From Aulostomus chinensis (lineage: Eukaryota > Chordata > Actinopteri > Syngnathiformes > Aulostomidae): a stretch of 64,000 nucleotides of DNA. The stretch covers positions 25,432,135 to 25,496,134 of the forward strand of contig JBBMOA010000021.1 of assembly GCA_037954235.1 (NCBI GenBank), read 5' to 3'. Below the pieces are notes generated by a model. That model had not been told where the DNA came from, did not search any database, and saw nothing but the letters and a program-made list of their open reading frames with translations. A program made the translations under genes and the position numbers. Position 1 is the stretch's first letter, and every line of letters starts with the position of its first letter. This document shows positions 53,906 to 64,000 of this stretch, in pieces.

Positions 53906-55643
53906 TAAAAATGCTAAAATACTGTCAGTATAGAAATGATACTGAAGTATCGGGACCAGCAGGTACACCATTATCTTGGAGGGGGTGGGTTGTGATGGAC
54001 ATATAACATTCGCAGAATTGGTGTCAAGAAATCAATAGGGGTTGATCAGAAGTTGCTATATTTATCATTCATTCACCAATGATTTTGTTGTTGCTGTGAG
54101 ACCATGTTGTGGGACACAGACAGCCATTGAGGACTCGCCCCAAGCACAGAAAATGACTCATCCTTACTCCTACTTATTGACTTCATCACTCCCGCCATGA
54201 ATCCTATGTTCAATAAAAATCACATGGTGAAACAATGAAATAAAACAGCAAATTCTGGAATCAGAATCGTGAACAGAATACTTGATTCATCCCCAAGGAC
54301 AGTTCTATTCACTACAGGGTTCTCACGTGTCCTGGAAAACCTGGAAAACTGGTCAACAGTTTTCCAGTCATGGAAAATGATTAAAAAAGGACAAATGTCC
54401 TGGAAATGGTTAACATTTATTGGAAAAATTAGGTATCCCCCCTACCTTGGGATCGCATGCTCGTGGGTTGAAAGTTGGGCGCGTGCATGTCTGTCGTCAC
54501 CGTATGAGCCCAGCACTTCTCTGCCTCGAGCCCGCGCAGCGCCCACGTGACGCTTCCAGCCAATCAAATCAGCATTTCCGCTTGGAGCGGTTCTGCAGCC
54601 CAGGGTTCTCAGTTCATTTGGTCGCGAGATTTAGCGACTTTTCAGACGCTGTTAAGGATTTAGTGCCTCGAGACCAAACCAGCAACTCTAAGTTGAAAAG
54701 TGTCGCTGGTGGCGGTCCGCCAGGGTGAGATTGTTCTCCCCAGCAGCCTCTCGGTACTCTGTTGAGTGACAGGCAGAGGAGAGTCAGTGGGCGTGTCTCA
54801 GAGCTCGGTTTGAGAACGTGCTCAGAGCAGAGCTTCCAGGTAGTTATGGTTAACAGGTGAACACCTGAATGGGCCTCGTTTCAATCAGTACTCCACACTT
54901 GTTTGACTGTCTGACAATAGAAACGGAAAATAAGAGAATAAAAGCAGGGGTGAGTCACGTGGGCCACCTGAGAAACGGTTGTTTCCCCGGTGGCGACCAT
55001 GGGACAGTCACGCCAGGTTATTTGATTGAGAAGATACCTTTTTAGGAAAGTTAAATGTCTTCTAGTCTTTTCTACTCATCTATTAACTTAATTGATTTCA
55101 ATTTTTTCAGCCTAAATAGCTGCTTGTTCAATTAACTCTTCTCTGGAATTATTTTAACATCTTTTTAAAGCCAATGTGACATTTATGAATTCATTCCATG
55201 TTCATTAGAATTGTTTCTGTCTGAAATGGGACATGTGTAATACATTGTTTCAAATAAAAAAATAGCGTCCAGAGTAGAAAAACCATTGATTCTGACTCAA
55301 GGTGATGTAAGGAACAATAATACGTGCAATTTTGCCTCCATCTGAAAATGATCTGCTGGTTTGTCATGCTAATGAAGTGCTGCGCTGTAGTCCGTGGTGT
55401 TTGCCTCATTCTATGATACCTTTGTCAGAATTATTTCTCCGAGATAAATTATATACTGCACATCAAACGTAGGAGTAACAAACATGGAAACAATCTGCTC
55501 AATGCAAGTTACAACTGGAGAAAGGAACCCTTCCAAAGTGTGAGCGGGACAGAGACATGTAGTCGTGCACTGGTCCTCAAATGGAGGGACGTGGAGGTCC
55601 TCCAGGGGTACGTGAAGCTTTTCAAAAATATAAATAAATAAAT
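53906..55643. other. Duplicated non-coding DNA, right copy
   Basis: Equivalent to 12,341-14,096, with AATAAA near 54,211 and 54,239 and the GC-rich stretch at 54,440-54,770. No supported gene. Confidence 0.6.
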
Positions 55644-55936
55644 CTGTCATCTGCACTTCTTTCTTAGAACGAGTTCCTTCAGTGGTCAACGTGGAACCCA
55701 GTGTGAACAGAGGAGCCAGTGACAGTTTCAGAAGCAAAGCCAGAGAGAACTTCAAAGGTGCTGGACTGAAAGATGAGAAAATCCAATCATTCGCCTTTCC
55801 AAGAGTTTATTTGAGCTCAAAGTTCAACACCAAAAACACGCCATTTCTCAACATACATATTCTTAATATGTACATCACAAACATTGGAAAAGAGCGCGTA
55901 CCTCCCCGCTGAGGCTGTTGGCTTTTATTGTGTGAC
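55644..55936. other. Unique sequence after the duplication
   Basis: A 76-codon frame from 55682 is open but shows no family signature. Nothing else recognised. Confidence 0.3.
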
Positions 55937-55974
<38 letters not shown>

Positions 55975-55999
55975 TGAGTGAGTGTGTGTGAGTGAGTGA

Positions 56000-56048
<49 letters not shown>

Positions 56049-56059
56049 TGTGTGTATGT
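55937..56059. repeat. (TG)n/(TGAG)n microsatellite
   Basis: Compound dinucleotide and tetranucleotide repeat, purely TG apart from GAGTGAGTGAG interruptions. Confidence 0.95.
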
Positions 56060-56420
56060 CTTTATCACATTGTGGGGCTCAAAACCTGAATACACAGTCA
56101 CAGCGTGGGGACCAAAATTTTTGTGGGAACCAAAAACCCACAAAAAAAACCTTGAATTCAGTGAAAAGAAGGTCACAGGGATGCCCTGTCACATTTTCAG
56201 GGGTATCCCTACAATGCACAGAAACCAACTTTGTGTGCTTATATGTGCTTAGGAGAGGTAACTCAGTACCGGCACCTAGTGGTAGGAGTTGGTAATGCAC
56301 AAGCACACAACTCACACACACTTGGCTCTCCTGCGCATGTGCAAGCACATTTACTTGTCTTTGTGGCATTGTACGGACACCAGACAGGGACATGCAGTCA
56401 GAGACGGATTATTCGCACTG
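56060..56420. repeat. Dispersed GTGGGGACCAAAA-type repeat
   Basis: CACATTGTGGGGCTCAAAAC and GTGGGGACCAAAATTTTTGT, next to a TG microsatellite, is a combination common in fish genomes. CACCTAGTGGTAGGAG at 56,273 resembles a MITE-like short palindrome. No gene. Confidence 0.5.
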
Positions 56421-56898
56421 AATACTGGTTAAACATAGATTTATTGTATCTGCACTACGTATTTACAACTGGTTATTTGTTAATCATTAATCATTTAATA
56501 TATTTATCAAATTGTCTACCCTAATTGGAATGTTTTATTGTTTTTACACAACTATATTCTATTTTACTTAATTTATCCATTCGATTACCTTCCCTAATCA
56601 GAATATTTTAATGGATTTTAGCTAACTGTTTTATTGGGGCCAGATGGTGGTTCGCAAGAAAAGCCGAATGGACGAGATGGAAGATAGCCCATACTGTGCT
56701 AGCTTAGATTATATAACTTTAACGTTACAATGTAAGGAAACAGTTAGCTTCATAAACATATCCATATAAATTATGTTACCTTTGATAAAGTGGTCACTGC
56801 ACACACCAGTATTATCTGACTCCGCTCCTCCTGACTGCAGACGAAGTCGCACCATAGCAACGCAGTGACATGCTGGCGTGTGCAAACAAGCTTATAAG
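56421..56898. other. AT-rich DNA without recognised feature
   Basis: No coding or repeat signature seen, apart from the 8-bp target site at its right end. Confidence 0.4.
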
Positions 56899-57116
56899 CA
56901 GGGGTGCACATGAGCGCTACCGAGCGCGGGGACACGAAACACGGAACACGAAAATAATTACTTAGCGGGGCCTGTCTCTTTGACAATTTGAGAAGTGCTT
57001 TTCCCCGCGCTCGGTAGCAGTCGGTACGCAAAAGCGTATAAAAGCCTTTGAAGCCGAGCGCATTTGTCCAGGTTCCTTACGCATGCGCGCATGCGGACCA
57101 CTTATGTGCACCCCTG
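56899..57116. mobile_element. 218-bp hAT MITE with 8-bp target duplication
   Basis: Ends CAGGGGTGCACAT and ATGTGCACCCCTG are perfect inverted repeats, flanked by CTTATAAG at 56891-56898 and 57117-57124. A second inner inverted pair (GCTACCGAGCGCGGGG / CCCCGCGCTCGGTAGC) makes a strong hairpin. No coding capacity. Confidence 0.92.
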
Positions 57117-57289
57117 CTTATAAGATAAACTAGTGCTTAATTATCCTAACTTCCAAGTCAGGGGTATAATGTCTCATACGCCATATTAATGAGGAATATG
57201 TATATATAATCAAGAAAAATTGGGGAAAACTCTTTATGGATAAAAAGTTTCGTTTGTATTGAATGAACAGATTGGATTGCCTTGATACG

Positions 57290-57471
57290 GTTTTCGTGAC
57301 ATGCCCGGTGGGCGGAGTTGTTAAGTTTTATCTATAACAGTATAACCACCCTTACAAGACGTGCTCATAATACGAAACAAGCGCTCCTTGGCTGGAACTA
57401 CGGAGGAGAGAGGAGAAGCGGCAGTCTCGCCTTTCAATGTCAGCACAGCAGCCAGAGCAGCGTTAATAAAA
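57290..57471 (+). promoter_or_regulatory. Candidate promoter and 5' non-coding exon of the SET gene
   Basis: GGGCGGAG at 57312 and ATCTATAAC at 57330 precede sequence ending in a strong donor (AAAAAG|GTAAGT at 57472). No ATG frame is kept, so it would be a 5' UTR exon. It lies 1.3 kb before the first coding exon. The 57,480-58,810 intron holds AT-rich DNA and many GCTAGCTA motifs near 57,780. Confidence 0.45.
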
Positions 57472-58813
57472 AGGTAAGTTGTGCTGGCACAACATTAGGA
57501 TTTATTTCAGTGAACTGAGCTTGTTTTATATGATTTAAATGTGGTCTAAATGTGGTCAAACCATGAAGAAATGTTTTTGTTTTTTTTAAACAGGTAACCA
57601 TAAAAGCTCACATTTACCTGAACGTGAGCTAGCTAGATAGCTTCGGTTAACATAAAAATATTAAAATAAATGTTACAATTTCTTACAAATAACAGGAGTG
57701 TTTCTGTTTTTAAAAAGTCAAAAGACAAGAAAGTTTGTGCACGGACCACAATTTCTTTACTCATGAATGATAATGCCAGCTAGCTAACTAAGCTAACAAC
57801 GTTAGCTAGCTAAGCTAATTGGCTAATCGGCTCGAAGTTGTTAGGAACAGCAGGCACGTGTCTGGCTAAAAAAAAAGTTGGTTTCATTTTATTTTGAATC
57901 AGTAAAGCATAAAGTAGCACGATAAATGGGACACAATGAAGTTTTTTTGTATTCTTTTTCAAGTTTAACATGAGGGCTATGCCTCATGTTAGTGGTATAA
58001 GTTTGAAAGTGGAAAGTGAAGCACCCAGTTTAATATTATGAAGCCCTTTGTAAAGGGAGTCCATCATTTCTCAATTAGGTAGTGTGTAAACTGTTATAAG
58101 GTTGTTTGGACCAGTGTTTCTCAAACTCGGTCCTCGAGCGTCACTGCCCTGCATGTCTTATACCCTTTTTTACACCAAAATTAGTGTATATATGTAGGGT
58201 TTTTAAATGCGGGTAAACCCCCCAGAAATAGCCATTGCCAGCAGTCCTGGGTCTGATTTAGGTATCTGCAAGGCTGTCAGGATCCGACATGCTGAATTTG
58301 GAAGAGAGAGCGCAACACACTGAATATTTGGGAAAGAGTGTGCGCGAGTGAGCTGATAGCAGAGCTAGCTGACAACAGGAGCAGGAGAGGGAGCAGGTGT
58401 TGAGAGAAAGCAAAGCTGAATGAGAGAAATATGGTTCAAGCCTGATAACAATCCATTCATTTGAATCAGACTTGTTGAAGACATCTAAAACATGCAGGGC
58501 AGTAGTACTCAAAAACTGACTTTGAGAAACACTGGTTTAGAGTTTTTTAACCCAAATTTAGGCTGATTTGTTATTGTTGAGTGAGGGACAGGTGCGGTGT
58601 GGAGTGGCTCAGCATGTTGCCATTTTTTTTTCCAATTTAGATTTGGTATATGGAGTGGTTCATTTTCTGATTGCATTGTTTGAAGTTTGAACCTTGTATA
58701 TTAAAGTGTTACACTCTGGTGGTCTACATTTGGTTGTTAAAGCTAACAAAGAATTTTTATGAAAAGATTTATGAGGCTGTCTAAAAATATCTAAGCATTT
58801 TATTTTATTTTAG

Positions 58814-61765
58814 GATTTGCAATGTCAAGGAGATGCAGGAAACCACCATGACAGGATGCAATAGAACATGCTGTCAAGGCCCTTGACAAGACAGCAGCCT
58901 TGGAAGTTCGATACATTAACTCTTTTAAAGGTACAGTATGTGTGCATGTGTTTATTCTTACCGCTTAATTGTACCCTTGTTTAGTGAAGAGAAGACATGG
59001 AAAGTTGCACAGAAATTAGCAGTGCATTTTGAATTTGGGGATGAAAAAGGATCTATCTATCTATCAAGGACATTAGCTCTGGTCTGGTGGCCTGACTGGA
59101 TGCGGATGCACAAACCAAAGTTTGAAATTATTATATTTGGGGTGTTATTGTAGTTATAACCTTTTATTAATGATATCTGTTCATGATGATTATTGATGTC
59201 TTAGATCCCCTGTTTATGCAGCTAATAGGGATACAAAAAAATACCACAACTGTAAAGCTTTTAACAATATCTGCTTGTGCACTAGGGCGAGGTGTGTTTG
59301 CCAAGGTCCATTTCAGAAAAGGAGACTTTGTGGTGGAGTACAGAGGGGAACTAATACATTCTGAAGAATCTCTAAGGCGGAGGAGGGCATATCACAGTAG
59401 ATGTGTTGTTTTCATGTTTGACTTCTACTGGCAAGAAAAAACATGGTGGGAAGGCTTTTACATTAAGTTTTAGATTTTTGAATGGTCAACTAGTTAGCAA
59501 TTATAACCATTAGTAAGTGGCCTGTCTTGTGTATCTGAAGCTCTCTTTTTAAGAACTGGTATTAAATTACAATCAGTGATTAAATTTTTTGAGGCGAATC
59601 ACTTATTTGCTGCCTTTCTAAAGTGTTGATGCAGCTCAAGAAGATGACAGCTTTGGACGACTCGTTAATGATGACCACGAGCATCCAAACTGCAAAATGA
59701 AGAGGATCATAACTGAGGGCAAACCACACCTCTGTCTATTTGCTCTAAGGGACATTCATGCAGGAGAAGAGATGTCATATGACTATGGTGGAACTGACTG
59801 GCCATGGAGGAAACAGGTTTGTCATAAATGAGTCACTGAATGCGAGTGTGAAAAATTGTCATTCATGGAAAGAAAGGTTAATGAATGTGAATGTTTTACA
59901 GTTTTACAGATTGACACTAACGCAACTTCCATTCATTTATTTAATACTACAACATATTAATAATGTACAATGTCTGGTGTTTCTAGTTTTAGTCAAATGT
60001 GTGCAAGAGTTACACTTGTGAATACTCTTTGGTTTCTGTAATAGTAGTCACCAACTGTAATGGTGACTACAGTGCTATAACAGGCTACACTCTTGTGACT
60101 GGAATCAGAGAAAAGACGATTTGGAATCAGAGAAAAGACGATTTGGAATCAGATAAAGGACGGTTCAAACATAAATATCACAGATGTTTTCCTTCCCATT
60201 TTGTCTCTTAAACTAACTTGTTTCTGTTGACGAGCTACTCCATAATGATTATGAATTATCATTCCAGGCCGAAGGACAATCTTCTATGACTGAGTCTTTG
60301 GACACTGAAGTCTCCAGAACAGCAGAGCACACTGCGCAGAGATCTTCAGTCTCCCAGATGATGGTAATAATCTGTTGTTTTTAAACCCTTCTTTTGTTTC
60401 TAGTTTTAGTCAAATGTGTGCAAGAGTTACACTTGTGAATACTCTTTGGTTTTACTTTAGATCTTTACAGCTCTGACGTCAAGTACGGTGCCAAGCACAC
60501 TCTGGTTTTTGTGATTTAATGGGGACCGTCACACACTTGTCTGGTTTCTCTTAATTGTTGGGACCATCGTAGGTAGATGATATCATACAGATTTAATGAT
60601 AGTCCCCATCATACCAGCTTTTGGTCACACATAAATTCAGTCCTGTCATACTTCACCTCTGCCTTTTTTCATCTGTAATCATTACAGTATTCCTACAGCA
60701 GGCAACCTATGTAAGACAGAATCACAGCCAACTTGAACCTATCAAAAGTAACTTTGATTTTAAGTCAGATACAGGAAATATTTTCCAGGTGTATTCAGTA
60801 CTGCCAGTTAACCCAAATGCTTTTGTAAACAGGACACTAAAGTGATGGCTGCTGACATGGATTTTACAGTCATATGAGTAATTATCTACAAATCTATAGT
60901 TTCCACCTCAAATAGCAATATTCACGAATAGTTTTTGTCATGCCGTGTCTTTGCCATATATTCAAATTACTTTAATGCCACCATGGTAAAGTACATGTTA
61001 GTTTTTTGAACAATATGACAATGTCTTGGTTAGTTTTTCTACACGTCAGTTTTTATACAGATGTATATGTTTGCGTATTTTGTTGTCATATATATCATTT
61101 CTTCACTTTTTTTTCTTATAGGGTTCAGATGAACCAGAACTCTTTCCTGCAACTGACAAAGTTACACTTGTAGATTACACAGATTCTGACGAATCTGAGT
61201 CCATGCACAAGTCCTTCCCAGTTGAATGGAAGCTGCCAGGTAAAGTAATGTTAATACATTTTTGAGCATTTACATGTATGGTGGTTTGTTCATGTTCTTT
61301 CTTTTTGTACATTGGTACAAATGCAAATTACATGTCTTTTGGACACTCTAGACATGTCCGACTTCTGAGTTTGAGTCTGGACCTAGCATCACCGACCAGG
61401 ACAGAGATTATATTCCAAGGTTGAGGAGGACCAAAAGCATACAAGTAAGCAACACACTATGTAGAGAAGAGATTAAAACGTGCATGAAATTTAATTACTG
61501 ATAGTTTGCATCTTGAGTTATGTGCCTGTGGAAAGTGTTTAATCATGTGCTGACTTTAATTGAATTTACTTTTTCTTTTCTGAAGGTGAACAGACAGATT
61601 GATTTTGATTCAGATGAGCTTTTTGACCTCACCTCAGATGACAGTGGAGAGGAATATATTCCTAAGAGTAGTGAGGATTCTTCTGAAGGTACAGATACAA
61701 GCGAAGTTATTGGCCCAGTCAATCAGGAAGACAGCATGCTCAGATTTCCAAACTTAGGAGAGTGA
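58814..61765 (+). pseudogene. KMT5A-like SET-domain gene, decayed
   Basis: Exons: 58814-58930, 59286-59448, 59624-59816, 60268-60363, 61122-61239, 61352-61444 and 61587-61765. Exons 2 and 3 encode the SET domain: GRGVFAKVHFRKGDFVVEYR, then FGRLVNDDHEHPNCKMK, PHLCLFALRDIHAGEEMSYD and YGG. KMT5A (SETD8) relatives monomethylate histone H4 Lys20; the usual NHS at the cofactor site reads NDDH here, as in some teleost paralogues. Later exons are acidic (EEYIPKSSEDSSEG). Defects: TGA at 58849-58851 in the first coding exon, exon 2 donor changed from GT to GG at 59449, and a phase clash between 61239 and 61352. Probably inactive. Confidence 0.75.
59978..60453. repeat. 58-bp direct repeat and 22-bp triplet inside SET-gene introns
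   Basis: TGTTTCTAGTTTTAGTCAAA and onward is repeated at 59978-60036 and 60395-60453, on both sides of exon 4. Between them, at about 60,106-60,165, GGAATCAGAGAAAAGACGAT is repeated about three times in tandem. Confidence 0.85.
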
Positions 61766-61964
61766 ACCTTGTGAGCATGTCAGAGTGAACGTCACACTTG
61801 TGCGTGATTCAACATGGCGGCACACATCTGAAGATACCAGAACAAGCTAACTCCTTAAACGCCGATTCACACAGTTAGATCAATCGGAAACTCAAACCAC
61901 GGAAAGCGATTTTCAACTCTCTCATCCACAAACAATCCTCAAAATAAATCTGGAAGAAGAGACA

Positions 61965-62774
61965 GTGGAAAGTCTGCAGGAGTACGTCGACGAGTGCTAC
62001 CACCAACTCGTCATGGGCAAGACGGACAACGTGACGACCCCACTTCCTAAAAGAAGCCGACCGTCCAGCGCACCCTCATTGCCCGATAAGGATTTCGGAG
62101 ACATTCTGGAATCAATAGACAAAAAACTGACAAGTTTCGATGCAAGACTCTCTCTAGTGGAAATCCTCCACAGAGAGTTCCAGGCTCTCTGTGAGTCACT
62201 GGAATTCAGCCAGCAACAGGTGGCTTCACTGGCCGCTGAAAATCAAGCCCTTAAAGCCTCCATTAAATCACTCACCGAGGGGGCGACGGAGATTACAGTG
62301 GAGAACAAGCGGATGAAAGAGGCTATCCTTGACATCCAAGCTAGGAGCATGCGGGACAACCTGGTATTCTCCGGCATACCTGAGCAGACGGAGGAAGACC
62401 CCGAGATGTCCATCAAAGACTTCCTCCACAAACAGCTGAAACTTCCGATGGAGACCGTGAAGAACATCACCTTCCACCGGGTGCATCGCCTTGGAGGGAA
62501 GAGACCAGAGAAACGGCGGCCCAGACCCATCATTGCGAAGTTCGAGCACTTCAAGCAGAAGGAGCTGGTGAAGAGCCGGGGCAGGGAACTGAGAGGAATG
62601 GACTTCAGTGTGAACGATCAATTCCCTAAGGAGATGCTGGAGCGCCGCAAACGCCTGTTCCCTGTAAGGAAGAGGTTCATCGACGGAGGATCCCGCGCTG
62701 TCATCGCGGTGGATAAACTGTACGTTAACGGCCAGCTGTTCCGTGATCCGGAGATCACCCCTTGGCTCTGCTAA
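61965..62774 (+). CDS. L1/Tx1-like ORF1 protein
   Basis: An open frame of about 270 codons to TAA 62772-62774. The frame is open upstream to about 61,851 but has no ATG before 62,012, so the true start is uncertain. The order is coiled coil (LEFSQQQVASLAAENQALKA), then an RRM-like region (NLVFSGIPEQTEED, ITFHRVHRLGGKRP) and a C-terminal domain (RPIIAKFEHFKQKELV, DKLYVNGQLF), as in L1 ORF1p, an RNA-binding trimeric chaperone that coats the element's RNA. Confidence 0.85.
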   Translation: MESLQEYVDECYHQLVMGKTDNVTTPLPKRSRPSSAPSLPDKDFGDILESIDKKLTSFDARLSLVEILHREFQALCESLEFSQQQVASLAAENQALKASIKSLTEGATEITVENKRMKEAILDIQARSMRDNLVFSGIPEQTEEDPEMSIKDFLHKQLKLPMETVKNITFHRVHRLGGKRPEKRRPRPIIAKFEHFKQKELVKSRGRELRGMDFSVNDQFPKEMLERRKRLFPVRKRFIDGGSRAVIAVDKLYVNGQLFRDPEITPWLC

Positions 62775-63235
62775 AGCGCGTCTCCTCTCTCCACACGGAA
62801 CTCACCGGATTCAGCCGAGAATTGTATTAGCATGATGAAGGTCATGGATTAAGGTAACACCAGTTTCTCTCATTCGTTGTTTTTTTGTGTTTTTTTTTCT
62901 TCTTTCTCTCTTAATACTGTGTTAAGCCTAAAACATAAAAACACACATGGTAGACTGCTACATGCCGAGTTTACTCACGAGTGTGTATTTATGTGAGTAT
63001 TTATGTGTGTATTTATGTCTCCCCTTTGTCTTTCCTTTCGTTGTTCTGTGTTACATGTTATTTTTAAATGTGATGTTTATATGGTTTGTAGTGCAGGGAT
63101 ATAATATTGTTACATTTGCCACACACATGCACTCTCATCCTCTCTGGCGCCACCACACACACACGCGCGTGCACAAAGATACAGGTACACATTCTCTCTC
63201 TCACTCACCTACTTGTTACAACTTACACTCAGTAG

Positions 63236-64000
63236 ATTAGTTTAGACACGAACAAACTACGGTTTGTCACTTGGAATGTACGTGGAATCGGCTCACGTGA
63301 AAAACGGCTTAAAATTTTAACACACCTACAAAATTTACAAGCAGACATTGTCCTATTACAGGAAACCCATCTACCTAAAACAGGTAAGCATGTGTTAAGC
63401 CCGCTGTCCCCGCACACATACACAGCGAGTTATAACACCAAGCAAAGAGGCATAGCCATTCTGATTCACAAAAACGTCAGGTTCACTTGTAATAACACCA
63501 TCGTAGACCCAGAAGGTAGGTTTGTAAGAGTCACCATAGCCACACACAACACAGAGGTATGCATGGCCAGGATATATGGTCCAAATGTTGATGACCCCTC
63601 CTTCTTCCACAGCTTCTTCACTGCACTTTCAGCCCACTCAGACACAGCACTCATAGTGGGAGGGGACTTCAACCTGGTATTGAACCCACAAGTGGACAGA
63701 ATCAGTAGAGCAGCTAGTCAGCGCAACTGCCAATCTTCCGACATAATAAAGCAGTACATGAGTGATTTCGGTCTTTGCGATGCTTGGCGCTCACACCACC
63801 CCACACTTAAGGAATACACCTACTACTCACCAGTGCACCACTCCTCCTCTCGTTTGGACCACTTTTTAATTAGCAACTCAATTGTGAAGGATGTCTTTGA
63901 CACCAAGATTCACCCCATTGTCATTAGCGACCAGGCACCAGTCACTCTGACACTCACAAAAAAAACTAGAACACCGCTTTCTAAACAATGGAGATTTAAT
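63236..64000 (+). CDS. L1/Tx1-like ORF2, APE endonuclease part (partial)
   Basis: The frame follows a TAG at 63233-63235 and stays open to the right edge, over 250 codons. Endonuclease motifs in order: FVTWNVRGIG (Asn), LLQETHL (Glu), ARIYGPN, IVGGDFNLVLNP (Asp/Asn), SRLDHFLIS and VISDQAPV (the SDH-type motif with Gln for His). No ATG is seen at the expected start. The reverse transcriptase would lie beyond the window. Confidence 0.85.
   Translation, partial: MSLDTNKLRFVTWNVRGIGSREKRLKILTHLQNLQADIVLLQETHLPKTGKHVLSPLSPHTYTASYNTKQRGIAILIHKNVRFTCNNTIVDPEGRFVRVTIATHNTEVCMARIYGPNVDDPSFFHSFFTALSAHSDTALIVGGDFNLVLNPQVDRISRAASQRNCQSSDIIKQYMSDFGLCDAWRSHHPTLKEYTYYSPVHHSSSRLDHFLISNSIVKDVFDTKIHPIVISDQAPVTLTLTKKTRTPLSKQWRFN

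Larger units (their letters stand above)
51845..55643 (+). repeat. Segmental duplication, right copy
   Basis: Partner of 8746-14096. It starts inside the coding sequence (residue ~157 of the intact gene) and extends 2.7 kb past the stop. Substitutions are few, so the event is recent in relation to the decay seen in neighbouring elements. Confidence 0.9.
61770..64000 (+). mobile_element. L1/Tx1-like LINE, 5' part, runs off the window
   Basis: It starts just after the SET pseudogene's last exon, with ORF1, a T-rich and CA-rich spacer (62,775-63,235) and the endonuclease start of ORF2. Both ORFs are free of internal stops as far as visible, so this copy is younger than the other LINEs here. Confidence 0.85.

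Noticed and set aside
55925..56176. Thr/His repeat protein on the minus strand
   Set aside because: Translation of the (TG)n microsatellite.
1..64000. tRNA, rRNA or other structured RNA genes
   Set aside because: No cloverleaf with A/B boxes or rRNA-like stretch recognised by eye; a covariance search would be needed to exclude degenerate copies.

Overview
The window looks like teleost fish nuclear DNA. Coding pieces are split by short GT-AG introns, and most of the remainder is transposable elements typical of fish genomes (L2/CR1-like, R2/NeSL-like and L1/Tx1-like LINEs, hAT and Tc1 DNA transposons) plus simple repeats. There is no prokaryotic gene organisation. The species cannot be fixed from sequence alone.

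Layout. 1-4975 is a GT-rich minisatellite with a ~1.8 kb higher-order repeat. 5391-7821 is an apparently intact nine-exon HIPK-like protein kinase gene. 8746-14096 and 51845-55643 are two copies of a segmental duplication carrying a coiled-coil QRICH2/C16orf96-like (DUF4795-type) gene: the right copy has an intact 525-codon ORF, while the left is 5'-truncated, frameshifted at a C-tract and followed by scrambled fragments of itself. 14175-16150 is a broken LINE. 16170-25774 holds a ZBED-like first coding segment, a 128-bp-arm inverted repeat, and an unrecognised gene split by a 3,535-bp hAT element. That hAT has an 8-bp target duplication and is itself invaded by a Tc1 element that contains a LINE fragment. 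25785-37225 looks like one large composite unit bounded by TGGGTT-rich sequence, with minus-strand SAM-domain exons, SAMD3-like exons and a C2H2 protein that may be transposon-encoded. It is invaded by an internally deleted R2/NeSL-like LINE, a hAT fragment and another LINE.

37557-46314 is the most distinctive region: an endogenous adintovirus/Polinton (Maverick)-like element. Plus-strand integrase with chromodomain, penton-like protein, basic core protein, double-jelly-roll major capsid protein and adenain-like protease face minus-strand helical protein, small hydrophobic protein, packaging ATPase and a truncated protein-primed-type DNA polymerase B. Nearly every gene has a stop or frameshift and the polymerase palm is missing, so it is a fossil.

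46330-50697 is a nearly full-length but decayed L2/CR1-like LINE ending in an AT-rich repeat. After the second duplication copy come a TG microsatellite, a 218-bp hAT MITE, a KMT5A-like SET-domain pseudogene (58814-61765), and the start of an L1/Tx1-like LINE whose endonuclease frame is still open at the right edge.

How parts work together: only the kinase and the right-hand QRICH2-like ORF look intact as host genes. The rest records successive insertions, nested up to four deep, with target duplications giving their order. Family assignments rest on motifs recognised by eye; no database search was run.
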